A DNA stretch of 5,586 nt from Pseudanabaena sp. CAN_BIN31 (GTDB lineage: Bacteria > Cyanobacteriota > Cyanobacteriia > Pseudanabaenales > Pseudanabaenaceae): contig JAJAZG010000451.1 in NCBI GenBank assembly GCA_026785865.1, positions 1-5,586 of the forward strand, written 5' to 3'. The translations under genes were made by a program, and so were the position numbers. Below, in pieces: positions 1-5,586 of the stretch (positions within the stretch are counted from its first letter, which is position 1; the number at the start of each line of letters is the position of its first letter). The notes beneath the pieces are model-generated. The model made no database searches. It saw only the letters and a list, made by a program, of their open reading frames with translations, and was not told the origin of the DNA.

Positions 1-193
1 GCAGTAGCGGGATCGCTAGCCACAGAGCATCGACGTTTATAGAATTATTAATCCGCCAGATTAAATACCATGCGCCTAGAATCAAGTTAATCTCGGCAAG
101 ATAGCGAAATAGCAATGTGCGCTTTTTGAGGCGCGATCGCATATTGCCAATGAAGCTAGGAGCATTTTCAAGAATAGTAGTAGGTGAAGTCAT
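1..193 (-). CDS. N-terminal fragment of a membrane protein, probably a cellulose-synthase-like family 2 glycosyltransferase
   Basis: An ATG at 193 opens a frame that stays free of stops for 64 codons to the window edge, so only the N-terminus is visible. The fragment has a short polar start (MTSPTTILENAPSF), a basic stretch (RSRLKKR) near residues 19-25, and then a hydrophobic, Trp/Tyr-rich segment (LAEINLILGAWYLIW) near residues 32-46. A second hydrophobic segment (ALWLAIPLL) begins near residue 56. Basic residues before the first membrane segment, followed by a WYLIWR-type motif and an LW.AIPLL segment, are what I recall from cyanobacterial BcsA/cellulose-synthase-like GT2 proteins. The catalytic D,D,D,QxxRW motifs would lie outside the window, so the enzyme call is inference. 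The location after an outer-membrane barrel gene and two DUF3131 genes supports a role in polysaccharide synthesis. There is no clear Shine-Dalgarno sequence, which is common in cyanobacteria. It could instead be an unrelated polytopic membrane protein. Confidence 0.6.
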   Translation of the reverse strand, partial: MTSPTTILENAPSFIGNMRSRLKKRTLLFRYLAEINLILGAWYLIWRINNSINVDALWLAIPLL

Positions 194-287
194 AAACTAT
201 CTGCACAAAGTTAAAAGTGAACGTAGAAAATAAAAAAATTATTTACCCCTAAATTGGAGTTTTTGCACCTTATTAAACCCAAAGCCT
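194..287. other. A/T-rich intergenic stretch before the glycosyltransferase-like gene
   Basis: These 94 bp separate the terminator-like hairpin from the start codon at 193. The stretch is strongly A/T-rich, with a run of seven A at 232-238 on the plus strand. If the hairpin terminates transcription, a minus-strand promoter for the downstream gene should lie here. Several A/T-rich blocks could serve as a -10 element, but I find no convincing -35/-10 pair with correct spacing and do not call one. Confidence 0.4.
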
Positions 288-322
288 AAAAAGCTGTAGC
301 GCACGCTGCGCTACAGCTTTTT
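288..322 (-). terminator. Intrinsic terminator-like hairpin at the end of the 964-residue gene
   Basis: Positions 288-303 (AAAAAGCTGTAGCGCA) and 307-322 (TGCGCTACAGCTTTTT) are perfect reverse complements, giving a 16-bp stem with a 3-nt loop at 304-306. On the minus strand the stem has a G/C-rich core and ends in five U, the form of an intrinsic terminator. The A-tract and U-tract pair with each other, so it could also act on plus-strand transcripts. The last two codons, most of the one before and the TAG stop (311-313) of the upstream gene lie inside the stem. The symmetric palindrome could also be a copy of a dispersed repeat used as a terminator. Confidence 0.75.
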
Positions 323-3205
323 GGTTTCTTTTGCCTCTCTACTGATATTGGCAACTTCAGCATTATTGACTGATTCCCAATAGGTATCAGTACCAGTTGT
401 AACCAACTTTGCGGTGGGGTTTTTATGATTGGGAAGACCACGACTCATATCGTTAGCAGCGATCGCTTGCCACCAAGCAGAATTATTCGCAGTTGGATAA
501 ATTAGAGGTTTGCGATCGGTTGCGTGATAGAGGATGGATTGTAAAATCAAGCTATTCGTACTTGCCGTTTGATTGGTTTCCCGATTGCCTGAATTTTCAT
601 AAAATCCTTCATAAAAACCAAGTTGGGGATTGTATAGATCCGTGACAGTTTGCCAAAGCTCTTGGGTGTATGGCTCATTGGGAAATAGCGCATACATCGC
701 AAAGGCAACACCCGTACTCACAATGCGATCGCTTTGAACCGATTTCCCTTGACTATCAAGATTTGCCCAAGCCTGTCCATTGCCGACAATACTACTGTGC
801 AGAATATAGGGTGGGGTGCTAATTGCCAGTGTATTGGATGCTGTAAATAGCTTGGTACGGCGATAGCGTTCCGCTTGCGCCTTGATCATTGGTTCAGTTA
901 AAGCCCGAATTTTCGGCTCTAATCCAAAGTCTAATCCATACATTAAAAATGGTTCACTCACCGTAACCGTGAGTTGATCAGATTTAGATTGAGGCATATC
1001 AGTCCGTCTTACAGGAACTTCAAAACCTTCTAAATTGGCTTTTGCATATTGACTGCCCACTACCGACCGATCGACATCAAATCCCCATAGCTGAAAGGCT
1101 CTAGCTGCATATTCGCTATAACCAAGGCGAGACTCATCTGTTACTCGCGATACATCGCGCCCTGCATCATCTTTAGTGACAATGCCATTCAGAAGTTTGC
1201 GATCGCGAACTACGCGCAAATAAGACCAATCCAATAGCATCTTATCGACAGCATCAGTATATTCAGGATGACAGGACTTCAATCCGTATAAAGCCGATAG
1301 AAATCTACCAATATCGGCAGAATCCCACCCCGTTCCATTAGTTGCGGGATTACCACCATAGTCCACAGGCTTCAATGAAATAGGATCGTAGGCGCGACTG
1401 GGTAACTCGCCGCCAACAAGAGGCAATTGTCGAACTGTACCAATTAACTGACGCACCCGTAGATCAAATTCAGTCTGAGGAATAATTTCTAAAACTCTAG
1501 CAGCATGTAAAGCAATTAAGTAGTCACCCAATCCCCAAAGTGTCACACCTTTAAAATCGCGGCGATCTTTGATTAGCCCTGATGCGGTTGAATTAGTCCG
1601 AAAATATTGCCATGCTGTTTGGGCATAGCGACGTTCCGCGATCGTTAGAGGTTGAGTGATCTTGGGACAAGGACTAGATTCCTCAGAGACGGCGGCGATC
1701 GCTGGTGGTACATTAACTTCCTTAGCGATCGCGATCGGTTTAGCCACACTAGAGCTATTCGCTGGAGCTACAACACATTCAGAGATGGGAGTCGTGCTGC
1801 TATTTGCTGGGGGTGAAGTATTTGCTGGAGGTGAGGTATTAGTCGGACTAGAAGTAACTGCACCCGCACGTTCTACAATCGGACGATTACCTCTAGCTTT
1901 GTAATAGAGAATTTCTAGAATTAGCCCATTCGTATTGCCAGTTAAAGCCTTATTAGGGATTTTTGAGGATTCGTATAATCCTGCATAAAATCCATCATTC
2001 TTTTCACTGCGTAATCCCTTCACAGCATCAAATATTTTTTTTGCGTAGTCATTAGTGGGATAGAGATAACGCCAACCAAAAGCAGCTTTAGTACTGATGC
2101 TACGAAATTGGGGAATTGGCTTATTCTCATCCGTGATTGCCGCGAAATCGACACCATTAGCATAAACCGTGTTGTAAATAAAATATGGTGGTGCATCGAG
2201 GTTATCTTCCGTCACCGCCGTAAGCTGTCCAGTTTTCTCAAAACGACGTTTCTGCACTTCCAAAACTCTATTGGCATAGTCGGCTAGTTCTGGTTCCCAT
2301 CCAAATTCAATTCCCTCCAGAATATAGGACTCACTCACCACATAGTTATTGGCATTTGTAGTTTGATAATCGCGCGAATCTACAGGTATCTGCACCCCAT
2401 AAATATCTACAAACTTGAATGGTTCAGATACTTTAGCTTTGTCGGCTTTAAATCCCCAAAGTTCATAACCACGTACTGCATATTCTTCATAGCCGAGTCT
2501 TCCCTCTTGGACAAGCATTGTGGAGCCATCACTGCTAAGTGTTGCTCCATAAAGTTGATCGTCCTTGAGCGATCGCGCCAGTTGCCAACGTCCTAAAATC
2601 CCCTTAATCCAATCATTATATTGAGGATGACAAGTGCGAATGATATGGAATGCTGCTAAAAGTCTGCCAATGTCTAGAGCCGACCAGCCAATACCACGCG
2701 GACTAGGATTATTCCCATAGTCCACGATCGCTAAATTGGCGGTGTTATAAACCTTATTCGGTAAGGCATCATCAAATAATTTGAGATTGCCTAAAGAACT
2801 CAGAAACTTATTAAATTTCTCATCAAATTCCTTTTGAGAAATTAAGTCTAGCCAACGCGCCGTATTCAGGGCAACTAAAGAATTGCCGATATCCCAAAGT
2901 GTTGCCGATGGATATCCGCCCGTGGCATTCACAAACCCTGTCGCAGGTTGATAGTTTTTTACAAAATATTGCCATGCTAACTTGGCATAGTCTTTCTCCT
3001 CATCCGTGAGCGATGTAGCTAGAACTGCACAGGTTGCCCCCGAATTATTGTTGTTCTGGTTAGCATTTGATTGAGCATTTTGGGCGATCGCTGTCTCAAG
3101 TTGCACCTGTGACAACAAAATCGCTAGCATCACTCCGATGATAAAACTCGATACCAACCTGACCCAGCGTGGATAGCTGTTGCTTAAGGAGAAATTCCTG
3201 CCCAT
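311..3205 (-). CDS. Exported protein with two DUF3131-type domains (964 aa)
   Basis: The protein starts with a basic n-region (YPRWVR), a hydrophobic core at residues 17-31 and a likely signal peptidase I site after AIA (39-41), so it should be exported to the periplasm or beyond. An Asn/Gln-rich stretch (42-56) follows. Domain 1 (about 68-440) carries TLWD (102-105), GWSALDIGR (173-181), EGRLGYE (234-240), SE (291-292), TEDNLD (332-337), YE (411-412) and NTNGLILE (424-431). A Ser/Thr/Pro-rich linker (about 441-520) with two NTSPPA repeats leads to domain 2 (about 522-900), which has GWDSADIGR (626-634), ESRLGY (691-696), SEPF (750-753) and GFYEGFYE (863-870). Domain 2 lacks TEDNLD. A tail of about 60 polar residues ends the protein. 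I recognise the repeated module as DUF3131-like. Its function is not settled. A helical-barrel carbohydrate enzyme or glycan-binding role is inferred from context. The start overlaps the upstream gene by 22 nt, suggesting translational coupling. No strong ribosome binding site is visible. Confidence 0.88.
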   Translation of the reverse strand: MGRNFSLSNSYPRWVRLVSSFIIGVMLAILLSQVQLETAIAQNAQSNANQNNNNSGATCAVLATSLTDEEKDYAKLAWQYFVKNYQPATGFVNATGGYPSATLWDIGNSLVALNTARWLDLISQKEFDEKFNKFLSSLGNLKLFDDALPNKVYNTANLAIVDYGNNPSPRGIGWSALDIGRLLAAFHIIRTCHPQYNDWIKGILGRWQLARSLKDDQLYGATLSSDGSTMLVQEGRLGYEEYAVRGYELWGFKADKAKVSEPFKFVDIYGVQIPVDSRDYQTTNANNYVVSESYILEGIEFGWEPELADYANRVLEVQKRRFEKTGQLTAVTEDNLDAPPYFIYNTVYANGVDFAAITDENKPIPQFRSISTKAAFGWRYLYPTNDYAKKIFDAVKGLRSEKNDGFYAGLYESSKIPNKALTGNTNGLILEILYYKARGNRPIVERAGAVTSSPTNTSPPANTSPPANSSTTPISECVVAPANSSSVAKPIAIAKEVNVPPAIAAVSEESSPCPKITQPLTIAERRYAQTAWQYFRTNSTASGLIKDRRDFKGVTLWGLGDYLIALHAARVLEIIPQTEFDLRVRQLIGTVRQLPLVGGELPSRAYDPISLKPVDYGGNPATNGTGWDSADIGRFLSALYGLKSCHPEYTDAVDKMLLDWSYLRVVRDRKLLNGIVTKDDAGRDVSRVTDESRLGYSEYAARAFQLWGFDVDRSVVGSQYAKANLEGFEVPVRRTDMPQSKSDQLTVTVSEPFLMYGLDFGLEPKIRALTEPMIKAQAERYRRTKLFTASNTLAISTPPYILHSSIVGNGQAWANLDSQGKSVQSDRIVSTGVAFAMYALFPNEPYTQELWQTVTDLYNPQLGFYEGFYENSGNRETNQTASTNSLILQSILYHATDRKPLIYPTANNSAWWQAIAANDMSRGLPNHKNPTAKLVTTGTDTYWESVNNAEVANISREAKETKKL
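1805..1840 (-). repeat. Tandem 18-bp repeat encoding NTSPPA in the interdomain linker
   Basis: Two adjacent 18-bp units, differing at a few positions, encode NTSPPA twice (residues 456-467 of the 964-residue protein). A degenerate third unit lies just on the N-terminal side. The repeat sits in a Ser/Thr/Pro/Ala-rich linker between the two DUF3131-type domains and most likely acts as a flexible or extended spacer. Confidence 0.75.
3184..3205 (-). promoter_or_regulatory. 22-nt stop/start overlap, likely translational coupling
   Basis: The ATG of the 964-residue gene (3203-3205) lies inside the 3' end of the 486-residue gene, whose TAA is at 3184-3186, in a different frame. No good Shine-Dalgarno sequence precedes this ATG (upstream bases on the coding strand read AACCTTTAACAGT). 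Ribosomes finishing the first gene could therefore supply initiation on the second. Coupling is inferred from the overlap. Confidence 0.55.
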
Positions 3206-4644
3206 ACTGTTAAAGGTTGTCCAACTTTTTTATAGAGAAAACTTTCTAAAATTACGCCGTTATTATTGGCGGTTAGCGACTTGTTGGGTTCGCCTAATGC
3301 TTCATAAAAACCGTTATACCAGCCCAAATCGGTTTTGAGGTTGTTTGTCACAAAATCAAATAGTTTTTGGGTGTAATTACTCTTGTATAGCACATGCCAA
3401 CCGATCGCTGCCTTGGCACTGAGAAAGCGTAGATCGTTAGATAATTTTCGCGCATCCGTAATCGTTGCCCAAGCCTGACCATTGACAAATATGGTGTTGT
3501 AAACAAAATAAGGAGCGCGATCGAGATTGTCTTCCGTCAAAGCGGTTAGTTGCTGAGTGGCTTGATAACGACTTTCTTGAGCTGCTAATACGCGATCGGC
3601 ATAAGCCTTTGGCAATGATTGAAATCCAGTTTCAATGCCATCCAGAATAAACGGCTCACTCAAAACGTAGTTATTCGCTTCTGAGTTCTTAAAATCGCGT
3701 TTGTCATAAGGAACTCCCTGTCCATAGAGATTAACAAAGGCAACTTGTGATCTCACATCTAATGCTTTTGATACATCCATCCCCCATAGTTTCAAGCCAT
3801 AGGCAGCATAGCTCTCATATCCTAATCGCCCCTCTTGGTTATAGGTTTCCTTCCCTTTAATAACACTAGTGCCATACATCTGACCATCCTTGGTGAGACG
3901 TTCTACTTTCCAGCTTTTCCAAACTAGTTCCGCATCTTCAGTGAGAGTCGGATATTTTGTGGCGACAATCTTCAGCCAAATTGCCATTCTGCCAATATCT
4001 AGGGCTGACCAACCAATTTCTTCAAGTTTGTCAAGCTGTCCATAGTTGACAGGAATCAGCGTTTTGGAATTGTAGACTTTGTTAGGCAATTCGCCCTTAT
4101 AGAGTTGCAGCTTCGCTAGGGTTTGCAATGTTCGCCGCATCTTTTTCTCAAAGTCGGCTTCTGTCACAAAGCCTAGTTCTTTGGCACTAACTAAAGCCGC
4201 GATCGCCGCCGCTTGATCCCAGAGCGTGACCGATGCAAACTTATCTGCCGAATTTACTAACCCCGTATCCTCATTCCAATTTTGCTCAAAATATCGCCAT
4301 GCTTGCCTTGCGATCGCTAGTTCTTCCGCACTAAGGTTTCCTATTTGCGAAGCAACATAGGGCGGATTGCTAATTTGCTGCTGCTCAGTTGCTACTGGAG
4401 TTCCAATTAGTTTTACTGAAGTCGCATCTAACTTTGCGATCGCATCAATTGTTTGAGCAGGTAATGGATTAGATGTCGAGATAGGTGTAGCGCTGGCGCT
4501 AGCAAGTGGTGATGATATTGCTGATTGCTTCAGATGGCTAGAAAGTTGCTCCATGCCAATTACGATTGCGATCGCTGTCGCAAGTCCCCCTACAGTGGCG
4601 AGAAAAGCCCATTTTTTAGATGGTGGCTCAAAGTCGGAGTTCAT
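3184..4644 (-). CDS. Membrane-anchored protein with one DUF3131-type domain (486 aa)
   Basis: The N-terminus has a short charged segment (PPSKK) and one hydrophobic segment at about residues 12-31. No signal peptidase site is evident, so it is probably a signal anchor placing the rest in the periplasm. A Ser/Ala/Thr/Pro-rich linker follows (about 35-103). The domain (about 104-475) carries TLWD (140-143), GWSALDIGR (211-219), EGRLGYE (271-277), YVLSE (326-330), TEDNLD (370-375), YFVYN (379-383), GFYE (445-448) and NNNGVILE (460-467). These match the first domain of the neighbouring 964-residue protein nearly motif for motif. The whole protein has no cysteine, unlike that neighbour. The ATG at 4644 is preceded by AGAGAGAT, a weak purine-rich ribosome binding site. 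It sits 48 bp after the barrel gene and overlaps the next gene, so the three form a probable operon. The conserved acidic residues would suit a glycan-acting enzyme, but that is inference. Confidence 0.87.
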   Translation of the reverse strand: MNSDFEPPSKKWAFLATVGGLATAIAIVIGMEQLSSHLKQSAISSPLASASATPISTSNPLPAQTIDAIAKLDATSVKLIGTPVATEQQQISNPPYVASQIGNLSAEELAIARQAWRYFEQNWNEDTGLVNSADKFASVTLWDQAAAIAALVSAKELGFVTEADFEKKMRRTLQTLAKLQLYKGELPNKVYNSKTLIPVNYGQLDKLEEIGWSALDIGRMAIWLKIVATKYPTLTEDAELVWKSWKVERLTKDGQMYGTSVIKGKETYNQEGRLGYESYAAYGLKLWGMDVSKALDVRSQVAFVNLYGQGVPYDKRDFKNSEANNYVLSEPFILDGIETGFQSLPKAYADRVLAAQESRYQATQQLTALTEDNLDRAPYFVYNTIFVNGQAWATITDARKLSNDLRFLSAKAAIGWHVLYKSNYTQKLFDFVTNNLKTDLGWYNGFYEALGEPNKSLTANNNGVILESFLYKKVGQPLTVWAGISP

Positions 4645-4692
4645 AATTTTTATCTCTCTATGGCTGGGGACACGATACTTGATTAGAATTTA
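4645..4692 (-). other. Short intergenic gap between barrel gene and anchored DUF3131 gene
   Basis: The 48-bp spacer holds a purine-rich stretch (AGAGAGAT on the minus strand) just before the ATG at 4644. I see no hairpin terminator in it, which fits cotranscription of the flanking genes. Confidence 0.5.
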
Positions 4693-4701
4693 TTAGAATT
4701 T
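4682..4701. repeat. Two perfect tandem copies of ATTAGAATTT
   Basis: The decamer ATTAGAATTT occurs at 4682-4691 and again at 4692-4701. The second copy covers the TAA stop (4693-4695) and the last codons of the barrel gene. It is a short A/T-rich direct duplication with no function that I can assign. Confidence 0.6.
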
Positions 4702-5586
4702 TACGCGCAATTGCCCTGAGAGTGTCTCACTTGTGAAAGGTTCACTTGTTGAACTTGTATTGCGAACAGTACTGTAGTTATAGCCCAAATCCGCTTCAAT
4801 ATTTGGGGACACTTTGACTGTGCAGCGAGCTTGATATCCTTTTGCAGGAGAAAAAGCATTATTTAATCTTTGCTCACCCAAATTTGCAGCCAAACGACAT
4901 TTTAAAGTGTTAAATAAATCCCCCTCCCACGATATCTCACCGCTATAAATCAGAAAATCAGGCGGTGAAAAGTAGATATTTTTTGCGGCTTCGCGATCGT
5001 AAAACCAAACAAATAAATTTCCTGCGATCGCAAACTGTCCAAATTTTCTCTCAAGACGGCTAAACGACTGTTGCTCATTATTGCCATCGTTATAGTTGCC
5101 CCAACGATATAGAGAAAATAAACTTGTATGAGGATCGATTTGCCAATATATATTTGGTCCAAATCTTCTGGTAGAGATTTGGTTATTGAGTGAATCTGCG
5201 CTGAATTTATAGGGCTTTTGCTCAAAAAAACCAGATATAGTTACCCCTGACAGGACGGGAAGACTGGCAGTCACGTCAAAATTCACCGTTGTCGGTAGGC
5301 GATCGTATATATCAATACCTGCATGGGTATCAAGGGTAAGCGATCCTAACTTAGTGGTGACACCAAATTGTAATGGCACATTACGCACAGAAGGTTTATT
5401 AGGGATATCAAAGGAATTAAATCCTGTCTGAAAGCTAACCACTGTGCCATCTTTAAAGCGCCATTGCCACGTTGGTTCAATAATCTGATTACGCTGTCCC
5501 CCATTGTCCGCATAATTTTGAAAATTTAGCTTCAGATTATCGAGGACGGCATAATCGGTGAATTTTAATTCAGTCTTAGGTGGGAC
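4693..5586 (-). CDS. C-terminal part of a probable outer-membrane beta-barrel protein (polysaccharide export type)
   Basis: The frame is open from the window edge to TAA at 4693-4695, giving 297 residues without the true start. A GTG at 5442 lies inside the frame and is not needed as a start. The fragment is rich in alternating polar/hydrophobic and aromatic segments typical of amphipathic beta-strands (SLFSLYRWGNY, GNLFVWFYDR, YSGEISWEGDLF) and ends in QLRVKF, a C-terminal Phe signature of BAM-assembled barrels. The motif YFSPPDFLIYS (about residues 205-215) recalls the xYFSPxx segment I associate with the C-terminal barrel of BcsC/PgaA-like TPR-porins. Such proteins export exopolysaccharide across the outer membrane, with periplasmic TPR repeats in front of the barrel. 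No TPR is visible here because the N-terminal part is missing. A different barrel family is possible. The gene probably heads or shares an operon with the two DUF3131 genes. Confidence 0.72.
   Translation of the reverse strand, partial: VPPKTELKFTDYAVLDNLKLNFQNYADNGGQRNQIIEPTWQWRFKDGTVVSFQTGFNSFDIPNKPSVRNVPLQFGVTTKLGSLTLDTHAGIDIYDRLPTTVNFDVTASLPVLSGVTISGFFEQKPYKFSADSLNNQISTRRFGPNIYWQIDPHTSLFSLYRWGNYNDGNNEQQSFSRLERKFGQFAIAGNLFVWFYDREAAKNIYFSPPDFLIYSGEISWEGDLFNTLKCRLAANLGEQRLNNAFSPAKGYQARCTVKVSPNIEADLGYNYSTVRNTSSTSEPFTSETLSGQLRVKF

Larger units (their letters stand above)
133..5031. repeat. HIP1 octamers GCGATCGC, 13 copies
   Basis: Perfect copies start at 133, 459, 725, 1199, 1695, 1725, 2569, 3084, 4199, 4310, 4436, 4568 and 5024. 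All are inside coding sequence, and several near-matches also occur. A random sequence of this length would hold about 0.1. HIP1 over-representation is a known trait of many cyanobacterial genomes and is the best taxonomic clue here. Confidence 0.9.

Noticed and set aside
194..287. Promoter for the glycosyltransferase-like gene
   Set aside because: The stretch is A/T-rich and many hexamers partly match a -10, but none has a convincing -35 at the right distance.
1656..1904. Plus-strand open frame of 82 codons
   Set aside because: It lies antisense to the interdomain linker of the 964-residue gene. Its low-complexity Gly/Ala/Val composition mirrors the Ser/Pro/Ala-rich linker on the other strand.
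2363..2596. Plus-strand open frame of 77 codons
   Set aside because: It lies antisense to a well-conserved part of DUF3131 domain 1 and has no recognisable motif or ribosome binding site.
3029..3031. Lipobox at C59 of the 964-residue protein
   Set aside because: The Cys is about 28 residues past the hydrophobic core, too far for signal peptidase II, and the preceding residues (SGAT) are not a lipobox. An AIA signal peptidase I site is better placed, and the Cys has a counterpart in domain 2.
133..5031. Regular GCGATCGC copies as a CRISPR array or operator set
   Set aside because: The copies are only 8 bp long, irregularly spaced and all within coding sequence. This is the known cyanobacterial HIP1 pattern.
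4950..5225. Minus-strand open frame of 91 codons in another frame
   Set aside because: It is nested inside the barrel gene, whose own frame has clear beta-strand pattern and a terminal Phe. The nested frame resembles no family I know.
5440..5442. GTG as the start codon of the barrel gene
   Set aside because: The same frame is open for 48 more codons to the window edge and continues with beta-strand-like sequence (IIEPTWQWRF). There is no signal peptide after the GTG.

Overview
The window looks like a piece of a cyanobacterial chromosome. The palindrome GCGATCGC (HIP1) occurs 13 times in 5.6 kb, where chance predicts about 0.1. Moderate A+T content and the style of the proteins suggest a filamentous, Pseudanabaena-like cyanobacterium, but that genus assignment is inference only.

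All supported genes read on the minus strand, so the gene order runs from high to low coordinates. (1) At 5586-4693 is the C-terminal 297 residues of a protein that looks like an outer-membrane beta-barrel, cut by the window edge and ending in Phe. (2) After a 48-bp gap, 4644-3184 encodes a 486-residue, N-terminally membrane-anchored protein with one DUF3131-type domain. (3) Overlapping its end by 22 nt, 3205-311 encodes a 964-residue exported protein with two DUF3131-type domains joined by a Ser/Thr/Pro-rich linker. (4) A perfect 16-bp hairpin at 288-322, which contains the stop codon of the 964-residue gene, looks like a terminator. (5) At 193-1 is the first 64 codons of another membrane protein, probably a cellulose-synthase-like family 2 glycosyltransferase.

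Taken together, the layout resembles a synthase-dependent exopolysaccharide locus: a membrane glycosyltransferase, an outer-membrane export barrel, and periplasmic proteins of carbohydrate-enzyme type between them. In the bacterial cellulose (Bcs) and PNAG (Pga) systems the corresponding periplasmic position is held by a hydrolase or deacetylase. Here it may be held by three DUF3131 modules in two proteins. This assembly is the main point of interest. The three modules have diverged in an informative way: the last one lacks an acidic TEDNLD motif that the other two share, and only the two modules of the exported protein carry a pair of cysteines at matching positions. The function of DUF3131 is not established from sequence, and the identities of both truncated end genes are partly inferred.
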